Shown: positions 26,492 to 35,301 of the stretch, in pieces | How positions within the stretch are numbered: position 1 is the first letter of the stretch | Layout: the number at the start of each line of letters is the position of its first letter | Assembly (NCBI GenBank): GCA_944319915.1 | Contig: CALUEY010000001.1 | Span: forward strand, 62,001-126,000 | Length of the DNA stretch: 64,000 nt | Source of the DNA: an uncultured Prevotella sp. | GTDB lineage: Bacteria; Bacteroidota; Bacteroidia; Bacteroidales; Bacteroidaceae | Reading direction: 5' to 3' | Translations under genes and position numbers: made by a program | Notes under the pieces: generated by a model | What the model was told of the DNA's origin: nothing | Databases searched by the model: none | What the model saw: only the letters and a program-made list of their open reading frames with translations

Positions 26492-26499
26492 TACTTTCG
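26492..26499 (+). promoter_or_regulatory. Candidate -7 box of the HDIG gene
   Basis: TACTTTCG followed by C resembles the -7 consensus with one deviation (TTCG for TTTG). It is 34 bp before the ATG and preceded by a T8 run. Confidence 0.4.
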
Positions 26500-26533
26500 C
26501 AATCGTAATCAAGCAACGACAGCACAAAGACCG

Positions 26534-28609
26534 ATGAGCACATTCAACCTTAAGGAAGACATGATGTGGCGAAGCCTCCTCATAAGGCTCGCCATCACGA
26601 TATGCACCGTGGCCGTAACGGTGTGGGCGATGCCGGGCGACAGCCGCAGCAACTTCCGCGTGGAGCAGGGCAAGCCGTGGAAGTATGGCGACCTTACGGC
26701 GCCGTTCGACTTCCCCATCTACAAGTCGGAAGAGGCCATAAAGCAGCAGCGCGACAGCCTGCTGCACGCCTTCGAGCCTTACTACAGGCTCAACACCGAG
26801 GCCGAGGGGGAGCAGGTGCGCAAGTTCGTCTCCGACTTCAGCAACGGCATACCTGGCCTTACCGACGACTACATAAGCATCATAGCCAACCGCCTGCACG
26901 CCCTCTACCGGCAGGGGATAATGAGCGCGGCCGACTACAAGAAGCTGGCCACCGACACCTCGCGCACCATACGCATAGTGAGCGGCAAGAACGCGGCCAG
27001 CGTGAGGCTCAGCACGCTCTACACAACCAAGACGGCCTACGAGCAGCTCTTTGTCGACGAGACGCTCGAGCAGCACAGGCAGGTGCTGCAGAAGTGCGAC
27101 CTGAACGACTACATAACGCCAAACGTGGTGTACGACACCGAGAAGAACAGCGCCACGCTGGGCGACCTCATGAACAGCATACCACTGGCCGTGGGCGTGG
27201 TGCAGAAGGGGCAGAAGATAATAGACCGCGGCGCGCTCGTGGACGAAAAGGCTTACCGCATCCTCGTGTCGTACCAGAAGGAGATAGAGCGGCGCGGGCG
27301 CGACACCACGCAGATGCGCCTCTCAACGGCGGGCGAGGCCATCTACGTGCTCATCATCATCATGGTGTTCACCACATACCTGAGCCTCTTCCGCAAGGAC
27401 TACTTCGAGAAGCCGCGCAGCATAGCCATGCTCTACTGCCTCATCATCATCTTCGCCCTGCTCACGTCGCTGCTCGTGCGCAACACCCTGCTCCACGTCT
27501 ACGTGCTGCCTTACGCCATAGTACCCATATTCATACGCGTGTTCATGGACTCGCGCACCGCCTTCATGACCCTCGTGGCCATGATCCTAATCTGCGCCTG
27601 CATGCTGCAGGCCCCGTTCGAGTTCATTGTGGTCGAGGCGGTGGCCGGCCTTACGGCCATCTACAGCCTGCGCGAGCTGCAGTACCGCTCGCAGCTGTTC
27701 AAGGCCGCCATATTCGTGACGGCCTCGGCCATGGCCACTAACTTCGCCCTCGACCTCATGCAGACCTCTGCCGTGGCCGAGCTTGACATGGGCAACTACA
27801 ACTACCTCATGGTGAACGGCGTGCTGCTGCTCTTCGCCTACCCGCTGCTCTACCTCGTGGAGAAGACCTTCGGCTTCATCTCCGACATCACGCTCATAGA
27901 GCTTTCCAACACCAACAACGAGCTGCTGCGCCGCATGAGCGAGGTGGCCCCTGGCACCTTCCAGCACTCCATACAGGTGGGCAACCTCGCGGCGGCCATC
28001 GCCAACAAGATAGGGGCCAAGAGCCAGCTCGTGCGCACGGGGGCGCTCTACCACGACATCGGCAAGATGAACAACCCGATTTACTTCACCGAGAACCAGT
28101 CGGGCGTAAACCCGCACGAGAACCTGTCGTACATCGAGAGCGCGCAGATAATAATCAGCCACGTAACCGACGGGCTGAAGATGGCCGACAAGTACAACCT
28201 GCCCTCCGTCATCCGCGATTTCATCAGCACGCACCACGGCCAGGGCAAGACGAAATACTTCTTCGTGAAGTACAAGAACGACAACCCCAACTCCGACGTG
28301 GACGAGCTTCTGTTCACATACCCAGGCCCCAACCCCTTCACGCGCGAGCAGGCCATACTCATGATGGCCGACTCGGTGGAGGCATCGTCGCGCTCGCTCA
28401 CCGAATATACCGACCAGTCGATACGCGACCTCGTCAACAAGATTGTAGACGGGCAGCTCGCCGACGGCTTTTTCCGCGACTGCCCCATCACCTTCCGCGA
28501 CATAGCTTACTCCAAGACGGTGCTCATAGAGAAGCTGAAAACCATCTACCACACTCGAGTGAGCTACCCCGAGCTGCAAAAGAAGGCTGCCGCCGAGGCC
28601 GGGAAGTAG
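26534..28609 (+). CDS. PgpH-like 7TM-HD (HDIG) membrane protein
   Basis: The 691-residue product has one N-terminal transmembrane helix (about 15-33) and an extracytoplasmic 7TMR-HDED-type domain (about 45-265). A block of about seven transmembrane helices spans residues 270-460, and a cytoplasmic HD domain has HDIGK at about 507-511 plus later His residues (INPHENLSYIES-like region, STHHGQG). Characterised relatives (PgpH) hydrolyse cyclic di-AMP. The same domain order makes this the likeliest role. It is monocistronic with two hairpins downstream. Confidence 0.88.
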   Translation: MSTFNLKEDMMWRSLLIRLAITICTVAVTVWAMPGDSRSNFRVEQGKPWKYGDLTAPFDFPIYKSEEAIKQQRDSLLHAFEPYYRLNTEAEGEQVRKFVSDFSNGIPGLTDDYISIIANRLHALYRQGIMSAADYKKLATDTSRTIRIVSGKNAASVRLSTLYTTKTAYEQLFVDETLEQHRQVLQKCDLNDYITPNVVYDTEKNSATLGDLMNSIPLAVGVVQKGQKIIDRGALVDEKAYRILVSYQKEIERRGRDTTQMRLSTAGEAIYVLIIIMVFTTYLSLFRKDYFEKPRSIAMLYCLIIIFALLTSLLVRNTLLHVYVLPYAIVPIFIRVFMDSRTAFMTLVAMILICACMLQAPFEFIVVEAVAGLTAIYSLRELQYRSQLFKAAIFVTASAMATNFALDLMQTSAVAELDMGNYNYLMVNGVLLLFAYPLLYLVEKTFGFISDITLIELSNTNNELLRRMSEVAPGTFQHSIQVGNLAAAIANKIGAKSQLVRTGALYHDIGKMNNPIYFTENQSGVNPHENLSYIESAQIIISHVTDGLKMADKYNLPSVIRDFISTHHGQGKTKYFFVKYKNDNPNSDVDELLFTYPGPNPFTREQAILMMADSVEASSRSLTEYTDQSIRDLVNKIVDGQLADGFFRDCPITFRDIAYSKTVLIEKLKTIYHTRVSYPELQKKAAAEAGK

Positions 28610-28617
28610 AGCTGGGG

Positions 28618-28645
28618 GCTGCACAAAGCGTTTGTTTTGTGCAGC
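28618..28645 (+). terminator. Terminator hairpin of the HDIG gene
   Basis: GCTGCACAAA (28618-28627) pairs with TTTGTGCAGC (28636-28645), a 10-bp stem with an 8-nt loop, 8 bp after the stop codon. Confidence 0.6.
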
Positions 28646-28676
28646 AACGGGGTGCCTTTGGGTTAACAATGCTTAA

Positions 28677-28703
28677 TAAACCACCTTGTTCTCGGGTGGT
28701 TTA
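28677..28703 (+). terminator. Second hairpin upstream of the FadL promoter
   Basis: TAAACCACC (28677-28685) pairs with GGTGGTTTA (28695-28703), loop 9 nt. It could be a second terminator or an operator-like palindrome, since it ends 12 bp before the -7 box of the next gene and covers its -33 position. Confidence 0.5.
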
Positions 28704-28715
28704 GGACAGTTTTCC

Positions 28716-28723
28716 TACCTTTG
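28716..28723 (+). promoter_or_regulatory. -7 promoter box of the FadL-like gene
   Basis: TACCTTTG followed by C, 27 bp before the ATG at 28751. The palindrome at 28677-28703 overlaps the expected -33 region. Confidence 0.6.
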
Positions 28724-28750
28724 CAGCCAATTTTTTAAACTTTGTTTGTA

Positions 28751-30292
28751 ATGAGAAGACAACGACTTGCCGCCCTCGCCGCTGCCGTGGCCGTGGCTGC
28801 CGCCGCCCCTGCAGGGGGCTTGCTCACCAACACCAACCAGAACATAGAGTTCCTGCGCAACCCCGCACGCGACGCCGCCATAGGCATCGACGGCGTTTAC
28901 AGCAATCCCGCCGGGGTGGCTTTCCTTGGCGACGGCTTCCACCTATCGCTCAATTTCCAGAACGTGCGCCAGACGAGGACCATCCTCACGGGTCACCCTC
29001 TCTTCGTGAACAACGCCCGAAACCCGGGCCACAGCGTCCACGAGTTTGAGGGAGAGGCCTGCGCCCCGGTGGTGCCGTCGCTCCAGGCCGCCTACAACAA
29101 GGGCCGCCTCAGCCTGCAGTTCGGCTTCGCCATCACCGGTGGCGGGGGCAAGTGCGAGTTCGACGGGGGCCTCGGGTCGTTCGAGCAGGTGGTGGCGGGA
29201 GTGACAACCTACGCCTCGTCCATCACTGGGATGTATGCCCAGCTCAGCCAGGTGCCGGGCATGGAGGATATGGCCGGCCACGCCATGGGCCAGCGCTACA
29301 GCTACGATTCCTTCATGCGCGGCAGGCAGTACTACTATGGCTTTACGCTCGGCGCGGCCTACAAGGTTACCGACCGCCTCTCGGTGTACGGCGGAGTGCG
29401 CCTGCTCTACGGCACGTCAAACTACTACGGGTATGTGAAGGACATCCAGGTGGAGCATATCGACGGGGCTTCTTCTCAGATGGTGGGCGCCTCGCGCCAC
29501 TTCGCCCAGGAGAGCGCCGCGCTCAACCGGCACGTGGGCCGCCTCGAGGCCATGGCCGAGGGGAGCGACCCCACGCTGGCCGCCATTGCCCAGCAGGCGC
29601 TGCCCGGCGTGCGCCAGGCAGCCGCCACGACGGCCTTGCTCAGCGCGGCCACGCAGGACATTGAGCTTAACTGCGACCAGACGGGGTGGGGCGCGGCCCC
29701 CATCATCGGCGTTGACTACAAGTGGGGCAAGCTGAACCTCGCAGCCAAGTATGAGTTCAAGACGCGCATGAGGCTCAAGAACAAGTCGGCCAACAGCCTC
29801 GGCGCCGAGGGCATAGCCATGCTCGACAAGTTTGCCGACGGCCGCCGCGTGCCCGAGGACTCGCCAGCCATGCTCGCCGTGGGGGCGCAGTGGGAGGTGC
29901 TGCCGCAGCTCCGCGTCATGGCAGGCTGGCACCATTTCTTCGACGTTGACACCGAGCAGTACACCAAGGCGATGCTCGGCGACACCAACGAATACCTCTT
30001 CGGGGCAGAGTACGACGTGACGGAGCGCGTCACCGTGAGCGCCGGCGGCCAGCGCACTAAGTACGGTTTCAACGACGCGGGCATGAACGACATAAGCTAC
30101 AACGTAGATTCCTACTCCTTCGGCTTTGGCCTCGGGGTGACCGTGACGGAGAGGGTGAAGGTCAACGCGGCCTATTTCCATACGCTCTACGATGACTACG
30201 ACATGGCTTCGGGCGAGGCCCCGGCCGTCACCACCAACTCCTTCACCCGCACTAACAGGGTGCTCGGTCTCGGCGTAGACTTCAAGTTCTGA
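28751..30292 (+). CDS. OMPP1/FadL/TodX family outer-membrane transporter
   Basis: The 513-residue product has a signal peptide (ALAAAVAVAAAAPAGG). The FadL-family start follows: a run resembling the N-terminal hatch (GIDGVYSNPAGVAFLGDGFHLSL, with the NPAG motif), then about 14 beta-strands ending NRVLGLGVDFKF. These proteins carry long-chain fatty acids or other hydrophobic compounds across the outer membrane. An insertion at about residues 235-300 (Ala-rich, predicted helical) is unusual. The ATG at 28751 was chosen rather than the TTG nine bases upstream. Confidence 0.85.
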   Translation: MRRQRLAALAAAVAVAAAAPAGGLLTNTNQNIEFLRNPARDAAIGIDGVYSNPAGVAFLGDGFHLSLNFQNVRQTRTILTGHPLFVNNARNPGHSVHEFEGEACAPVVPSLQAAYNKGRLSLQFGFAITGGGGKCEFDGGLGSFEQVVAGVTTYASSITGMYAQLSQVPGMEDMAGHAMGQRYSYDSFMRGRQYYYGFTLGAAYKVTDRLSVYGGVRLLYGTSNYYGYVKDIQVEHIDGASSQMVGASRHFAQESAALNRHVGRLEAMAEGSDPTLAAIAQQALPGVRQAAATTALLSAATQDIELNCDQTGWGAAPIIGVDYKWGKLNLAAKYEFKTRMRLKNKSANSLGAEGIAMLDKFADGRRVPEDSPAMLAVGAQWEVLPQLRVMAGWHHFFDVDTEQYTKAMLGDTNEYLFGAEYDVTERVTVSAGGQRTKYGFNDAGMNDISYNVDSYSFGFGLGVTVTERVKVNAAYFHTLYDDYDMASGEAPAVTTNSFTRTNRVLGLGVDFKF

Positions 30293-30328
30293 GCCGGCCA
30301 TAGCGCGGTTTTGCCGCCATTGGGCTTT

Positions 30329-30367
30329 GCTGCCGCAGCGCATCGGTGCATGGTGCGTTGCGGCAGC
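30329..30367. terminator. Bidirectional hairpin between FadL-like gene and priA
   Basis: GCTGCCGCAGCGCA (30329-30342) pairs with TGCGTTGCGGCAGC (30354-30367), 14 bp with one G-U pair and an 11-nt loop. It lies in the convergent 215-bp gap. No gene is seen in the rest of the gap. Confidence 0.65.
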
Positions 30368-30507
30368 GGCCGTATTGCCAAGCTCCCTGAACGGCAGGGA
30401 GCGCATGACTGGCCATGGTGAACGGGCGGTGGTGAAAAGGCGGACATACGGTTAACCTCCAAACTCGTAAACAGTAACCCCATATTCGTAATCCGTAGCT
30501 CCTGATT

Positions 30508-32781
30508 CTACATCGGGTCAACGTCGAAGTAGACCTGCACGGAGCGGAAACGCGCGTCGGCGGCAATCTGCCTCTGCGCCTCGCGCAGGTAGCGGCGCAC
30601 CTTGGCCATGTCGATGCCAAGTTCTAGCTTCAGCACAATCTTGCGTATGCAGAGAGCCTTGACGCGGGCCACGGCGGGGCGGTCGGGGCCCAGCACGCGC
30701 TCGCCGAACCAGCTGCGCAGCAGCGCGCCCATGGCAGCGGCGGCGTGGTCGATGAGCGAGTCGTCGCGGTGCTTCATGTAAACATACGTAAGGTGGGTGA
30801 ACGGCGGGTAGCCAAAAGCCCTCCGCTCGGCAAGCAAGTCGCGGTAGATGGCCCCGGCGTCGCCCCTCACCACCTGCCCTATGAGCGGCGCGCCGGGGCT
30901 TTTCGTCTGCAGCACCACTATCCCGCGCCCTCCCTTGCGGCCCGCGCGCCCGCTCACCTGCGCCATCATCATGTAGGCATGCTCGTAGGCGCGGAAGTCG
31001 GGATAGTTCATCATGGAGTCGGCGTCGAGTATCCCCACCACGCTCACGCGGTCGAAGTCGAGCCCCTTGCCTATCATCTGGGTGCCTATGAGCACGTCGG
31101 TGCGCCCCCGGGCGAAGTCGTCGATTATGCGCTCGTAGGCCCCGTTGGTCCTCGTGGTGTCGAGGTCCATGCGCGCCACGCGCGCTTCGGGGAACGCATC
31201 GCGCACGCGTTCCTCTATCTTTTCCGTGCCGTAGCCCCTGGCTTGCAGCTCGCGGCTGCCGCAGGCCGGGCAAACGGCAGGCACGTCATAGCTTGCGCCG
31301 CAGTAGTGGCAGGTGAGTTGGTTCATCCGCCGGTGCAGCGTGAGGCTCACGTCGCACCGCTCGCAGCGCGGCACCCACCCGCATTGGCGGCACTCCACCA
31401 TCGGCGCGAAGCCACGGCGGTTCTGGAACAGTATGACCTGGCGGCCCCCCTCTATGGCCTGCCGCATCCTTGCGAGCAGCGAGGGCGACAGCGGGCCGGC
31501 CATCATCTTGCGGCGGCGCAGGTCTGCCACGTCTACCACCTGCACTTCGGGCAGCTCTATCCCCTTGTAGCGCTGGGTGAGGCGCACCAGCCCGTACTTG
31601 CCCGCCATGGCGTTGTGGTAGCTCTCCAGGCTTGGCGTGGCGGTGCCGAGGAGGGTCTTTGCGCCCGCCATGCTGGCCAGCATTATGGCAGTGCTGCGGG
31701 CGTGGTAGCGCGGGGCGGGGTCCTGCTGCTTGAACGACTGCTCGTGCTCCTCGTCGATTATCACCAGGCCCAGGCGCGTGAAAGGCAGCAGCACGGCCGA
31801 GCGCGCCCCGAGTATTACGTCGTAAGGCTCGGCAGACAGCTGCTTGCGCCATATCTCCACGCGCTCGTCGTCGGAGTAGCGCGAGTGGTATATGCCCAGC
31901 CTGCGGCCGAACACGCGGCGCAGCCGCTCGGTTATCTGCACCGTGAGGGCTATCTCGGGCAGCAGGTAGAGCACTTGGCGGTGGCTGTCGATGGCCTCCT
32001 TGATGAGGTGTATGTATATTTCGGTCTTGCCGCTCGACGTCACCCCGTGGAGCAGCACCACGTTCTTTGCGGCAAACTGCGCCCGTATGGCTTGATAGGC
32101 CGCCTGCTGCGCCTCGCCCAGCGGCTTCATCCGGCCGAAGTCGGGGTCGCCCCCGTCGCCCAGCCTGCCCACCTGGCGCGTGTAGGTAGACAGGAAGCCG
32201 CGGTCCACGAGGGCCTTCACGGCGGCCACGTTGGCGTGGCTGGCGTTCAGCAGTTCCTCGCGCGTCACCTCGCGGGCGGCTTCGGGCGAGCCTCCGTCGG
32301 CGGCCTCGGCCCACCCCGACAGTTCGAGGAAGGCCTCGAACACAGCCCTCTGGCGGTCGGCGCGCGCCAGCATGGCCAGGGCCGTGTGCAGTGCGCGCGC
32401 GCTGCACAGCCCCGGCCTCAGCCTCACGCACAGCTCGGTGCGCGGCCTGTAGCCCTCCTCGGCCTTCAGGCCGGCGGGCAGCGCCGCCTTCATCACGTCG
32501 CCTATGGGCGCCATGTAGTAGTCGGCCATCCACTGCCACAGCCTGTACTGCGTCTCCGTCACCACCGGCTCGGCGTCGAGCACCCTCATCACGTCGCGCA
32601 CGGCTATGCCCTCGGGCTTGGTGGTGTGGGTGCGGATGATGATGCCCACGTGGGTCTTCCTTGGCCCGAACGGCACGAGGGCGCGCACGCCAAAGCGCGC
32701 CTCGCCCTCCAAGGAGGCAGGCACGGAGTAGGTGAAAAGGCCGTAGAGCGGCACCGGGAGCAGTATGTCGGCGTATGTCAT
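30508..32781 (-). CDS. priA: Primosomal protein N' (replication-restart helicase PriA)
   Basis: 3'-5' DNA helicase that reloads the replisome at stalled forks. The 757-residue product starts MTYADILLPVPLYGLFTYSV (3' DNA-binding domain). It carries Walker A GVTSSGKTE, a DEEH Walker B (IIDEEHEQSFKQQDP), four CxxC-type zinc pairs (CRQCGWVPRCERC, CHYCG, CPACG) and the helicase C-terminal motifs (IGTQMIGKGLDFDRVSVVGI, QVSGRAGR). The ATG at 32781 was preferred to an in-frame TTG nine bases upstream, because the latter overlaps the -7 box. Confidence 0.95.
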   Translation of the reverse strand: MTYADILLPVPLYGLFTYSVPASLEGEARFGVRALVPFGPRKTHVGIIIRTHTTKPEGIAVRDVMRVLDAEPVVTETQYRLWQWMADYYMAPIGDVMKAALPAGLKAEEGYRPRTELCVRLRPGLCSARALHTALAMLARADRQRAVFEAFLELSGWAEAADGGSPEAAREVTREELLNASHANVAAVKALVDRGFLSTYTRQVGRLGDGGDPDFGRMKPLGEAQQAAYQAIRAQFAAKNVVLLHGVTSSGKTEIYIHLIKEAIDSHRQVLYLLPEIALTVQITERLRRVFGRRLGIYHSRYSDDERVEIWRKQLSAEPYDVILGARSAVLLPFTRLGLVIIDEEHEQSFKQQDPAPRYHARSTAIMLASMAGAKTLLGTATPSLESYHNAMAGKYGLVRLTQRYKGIELPEVQVVDVADLRRRKMMAGPLSPSLLARMRQAIEGGRQVILFQNRRGFAPMVECRQCGWVPRCERCDVSLTLHRRMNQLTCHYCGASYDVPAVCPACGSRELQARGYGTEKIEERVRDAFPEARVARMDLDTTRTNGAYERIIDDFARGRTDVLIGTQMIGKGLDFDRVSVVGILDADSMMNYPDFRAYEHAYMMMAQVSGRAGRKGGRGIVVLQTKSPGAPLIGQVVRGDAGAIYRDLLAERRAFGYPPFTHLTYVYMKHRDDSLIDHAAAAMGALLRSWFGERVLGPDRPAVARVKALCIRKIVLKLELGIDMAKVRRYLREAQRQIAADARFRSVQVYFDVDPM

Positions 32782-32787
32782 CGGCTG

Positions 32788-32795
32788 CAAAGTTA
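32788..32795 (-). promoter_or_regulatory. -7 promoter box of priA
   Basis: The minus strand reads TAACTTTG followed by C, ending 6 bp before the priA ATG. Transcription would start at or next to the A of the start codon. Confidence 0.6.
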
Positions 32796-32891
32796 CTCAA
32801 AAATAGCTTACGCAGTATGGGGCAGCCGTCAAAATGGGCTCCCGCGCGATAAAAACAGCCCCGGGCTGGCCGCCCATTCAGCATTATTTAG

Positions 32892-32899
32892 TATATTTG
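32892..32899 (+). promoter_or_regulatory. -7 promoter box of the DUF389 gene
   Basis: TATATTTG followed by C, 56 bp before the ATG. No convincing -33. Confidence 0.5.
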
Positions 32900-32955
32900 C
32901 GGCATTGGGCGCGGGGCGTCAGCGCCGGCAAGCGCCAACCTAAAGCTCACCGACT

Positions 32956-34359
32956 ATGGAAGAAAAGAAAGACATGCACCAGATGCTGCACCTTGCAAAG
33001 GCCTTGTGGCAGGCCTTTGTGGCCATGGTAAAGAAATACTTCAACGCCAAGCCCGACCGTGAGGACGAGGCCGCCGTGGTGGCCGCCATCAGCGCCGACG
33101 TGTCGTTCCGCGGCGCGCGGCTGTGGGTGCTCGTGTTCGCCATACTCATAGCCTCGCTCGGGCTTAACGTCAACTCCACGGCTGTCATCATCGGCGCCAT
33201 GCTCATAGCGCCGCTCATGGGCCCCATCATCGGCATGGGGCTGGCCGTGGGCATAAACGACTTCGAGCTGCTAAAGCGCTCGGCCAAGAACTACCTCGTG
33301 GCCACGGTGATAAGCGTGATCACGGCCACGGCCTACTTCCTGCTCACCCCGATTGACGAGGCACAGTCGGAACTGCTGGCCCGCACCGCCCCAACCCTCT
33401 ACGACGTGCTCATTGCCCTGTGCGGCGGAGCGGCGGGCATAGTGGCCCTGGCCACCAAGGGCAAGGGCAACGTGCTGCCCGGGGTGGCCATAGCCACGGC
33501 CCTGATGCCGCCGCTCTGCACGGCGGGCTTCGGCCTTGCCACGGGCAACGTCATCTATTTCTTCGGGGCGTTCTACCTCTTCTTCATCAACACCGTGTTC
33601 ATAGCCCTGGCCACCTACATGGGCGTTAGGATGCTGGGCTTCAGCCAGAAGGCGGCGGGCAGCGCCCGGCGGCAGGCCGACGTGCGCCGCTACATAGTTA
33701 CGATAGTGGTGGTGACGATGATACCTGCGGTGCTCATGACATACCGCATAGTGAGGCAGACGCTGGTGAGGGCCAGCGCCGGCCGCTTCGTAAGCGAGAT
33801 GCTCGACAACGCCGGCACCCGCGTGGTGTCTTACGATGTAGACGAGGACAGCCTTACGCTGCGCGTGGTGGCCGTGGGGCGCGAGCTGTCCGACAGCGCC
33901 ATAGCCGCCGCCGACCGCCGCCTGGCCGACTACAAGCTGGGCCGCTACGCCCTGAGGGTGATACAAGGCACGGAGTCGGACTCGGTGATGATGCTCAACA
34001 ACCGCCTCACCACCATGCGCACCACCTCCGACAACTACTCGGCCATGCTCCGTGAGAGCGCGGCGCGCATGGCCGGGCTGCAGGAGCAGCTCAACGCCTA
34101 CGTGCGCTACGACGCCGTGGCCACCGACGTGGCGCGCGAGGCGGGCGCGCTCTTCCCCGCCGTGGCCACGGTGAGCCTTGCCCTCACGGCCCAGGCCTCT
34201 GCCGACACGGCCACGCTGCGCCGCCTGCCCTCGGCCATAGTGGGCTTGCGCCGCGGCTCCGCGCTCAGTGCCGCCGACCGCCGCCGCATGGCTGAGTGGA
34301 TGCAGCGGCGCCTCGGGGTGGACACGCTGGTGCTCGTAACCACTGCCGTGCCGCGCTGA
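32956..34359 (+). CDS. DUF389 family membrane protein
   Basis: The 467-residue product has a short cytoplasmic N-terminus, then about six transmembrane helices between residues 55 and 265. The conserved DUF389 core is visible (NSTAVIIGAMLIAPLMGPIIG, VATALMPPLCTAGFGLATGN-like segment). A soluble C-terminal part (about 270-467) is rich in charged residues and includes a predicted coiled coil around 355-380. The function of the family is unknown; membrane transport has been suggested. The C-terminal soluble extension is longer than in short DUF389 proteins. It is the last gene before the repeat cluster that borders the fimbrial locus. Confidence 0.85.
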   Translation: MEEKKDMHQMLHLAKALWQAFVAMVKKYFNAKPDREDEAAVVAAISADVSFRGARLWVLVFAILIASLGLNVNSTAVIIGAMLIAPLMGPIIGMGLAVGINDFELLKRSAKNYLVATVISVITATAYFLLTPIDEAQSELLARTAPTLYDVLIALCGGAAGIVALATKGKGNVLPGVAIATALMPPLCTAGFGLATGNVIYFFGAFYLFFINTVFIALATYMGVRMLGFSQKAAGSARRQADVRRYIVTIVVVTMIPAVLMTYRIVRQTLVRASAGRFVSEMLDNAGTRVVSYDVDEDSLTLRVVAVGRELSDSAIAAADRRLADYKLGRYALRVIQGTESDSVMMLNNRLTTMRTTSDNYSAMLRESAARMAGLQEQLNAYVRYDAVATDVAREAGALFPAVATVSLALTAQASADTATLRRLPSAIVGLRRGSALSAADRRRMAEWMQRRLGVDTLVLVTTAVPR

Positions 34360-34436
34360 GCCACGCCCCGGCTGGTGACCGTGGGCGGCCATCGCATTTA
34401 TTTACAATCACCGCGCGGCGGCGCGCCCCTTGCGGC

Positions 34437-34590
34437 GTTGCCTTGCAAAACGGGCTGTTTGGCACTGCCAGACAGCCCGTTTCGCATTGCCGGACGGCCT
34501 GTTTCGCGCTGCAAAACGACATATATCGCAAGGCACTGATGCACAGGTGGTTGCGCGGTTTGTTCCGCTTTGCGAAATATTTTTACGTGA
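34437..34590 (+). repeat. Intergenic 22-bp repeat array with tail, copy E
   Basis: Units lie at 34437-34456 (20 nt, same short first unit as copy A), 34457-34478, 34479-34500 and 34501-34522. The tail GGCACTGATGCACAGGTGGT...TTTGCGAAATATTTTTACGTG follows, to 34590. A TTTACAA flank lies upstream near 34400. It is the first element of the 988-bp gene-free stretch 34360-35347. Confidence 0.75.
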
Positions 34591-34714
34591 GCTTTACAAG
34601 AAAAGTGAGCCTACACCATGCTTTCTGCCACTTGTTGAGACGCAAGATTTTGCGTCTCCTCATGGCAGCTCCCGTTGCTTATCTCGAACTCGCGTCGTTG
34701 CTTCCACGTGCTCT

Positions 34715-34852
34715 CCCACGTTCAGGCGGGTTTTCAACCCGCCAGTGTCCGTGGCCGGGTCTGTGACCCGGGGAAGTGAATAAAGCAAGCATGGCGCGGG
34801 TTGCAAACCCGCAACAGACAGCAGGCGGGTTGAAAACCCGCCTGAACGTGGG
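34715..34852 (-). repeat. MITE-like element, copy I (138 bp, perfect 29-bp terminal inverted repeats)
   Basis: Bases 34715-34743 and 34824-34852 are exact inverted copies. Each repeat is itself a hairpin (GGCGGGTT-TTC-AACCCGCC). Inside lie two more hairpins, CCGGGTCTGTGACCCGG and GCGGGTTGCAAACCCGC. The orientation is opposite to copies II and III. The flank at 34664-34714 matches, on the other strand, the flank of copies II and IV. No coding capacity. Confidence 0.85.
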
Positions 34853-34942
34853 AGAGAGCGAGGGTGAGTGGGCTGGCAAGCATTTGTAGCCTGCGCTCTG
34901 GGGCGTGGCTCAGTGGGGCGGCAACTCCTTGTAACATCATTT

Positions 34943-35139
34943 AACCCAAATCGGTCGTTAGAACGTCAACCACACTCATAACGATGTTTGTTGGCTCTTC
35001 ACCCATCTTCCGCACTGCTGCCGTCATCTTGTTTCCCGCTTTTGCTCGATGTAGCCCGCTACATCTTCGACAAAAGCGGGAAGCAATCTGCCCGGCAGCA
35101 GCACGAAACCTGAGTGAAGTCTAACGACCGATTCGGGTT
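34943..35139. repeat. 197-bp near-palindrome
   Basis: The outer arms AACCCAAATCGGTCGTTAGA (34943-34962) and 35120-35139 pair with one mismatch. Inner paired segments are CTTCAC/GTGAAG, TGCTGCCG/CGGCAGCA and TTTCCCGCTTTTG/CAAAAGCGGGAA, and the centre is GATGTAGC-CC-GCTACATC. The whole block folds into one long interrupted stem. It holds no gene. It may be a small mobile element or a structured RNA. Confidence 0.75.
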
Positions 35140-35190
35140 TACCCCCTTTGAATGTAACCTCCGCTGATATTCAAGTCTTTTATATTAATG

Positions 35191-35301
35191 TGTGTTGCGT
35201 TGCATTCCGATTTCAAATGTGTTGCGTTGTAGGAATTATCTTGGATGTTAACACGGTTTAACTTTCGGGGGGGGTAAAATGCAAAAAGTGTTATATCTTT
35301 G
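35191..35301 (+). promoter_or_regulatory. Regulatory region of the fimbrial locus: direct repeats, G8 tract and -7 box
   Basis: Two exact copies of TGTGTTGCGTTG (35191-35202 and 35218-35229, 27 bp start to start) look like tandem regulator sites. Downstream, a run of eight G (35267-35274) occupies the -33 position relative to the -7 box TATCTTTG (35294-35301). A TTTC (35263-35266) precedes the G run, 27 bp from the -7 box. Transcription should start about 40 bp before the first gene of the locus. Confidence 0.6.

Noticed and set aside
28742-28750. TTG start for the FadL-like gene
   Set aside because: An ATG nine bases downstream gives a normal signal peptide and better distance from the -7 box.
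30745-32943. A 732-codon open frame on the plus strand
   Set aside because: Shadow of priA, which has complete helicase and zinc motifs on the minus strand.
34296-34766. A 156-codon open frame across repeat array E
   Set aside because: It begins inside the DUF389 gene in another frame and continues through repeat DNA; there is no start signal, no motif and no matching frame in the other array copies.
34943-35139. 197-bp palindrome considered as an integron attC site
   Set aside because: The RYYYAAC and GTTRRRY boxes are in the wrong order on each strand and do not match at the last base, and no integrase or cassette-like genes are nearby.
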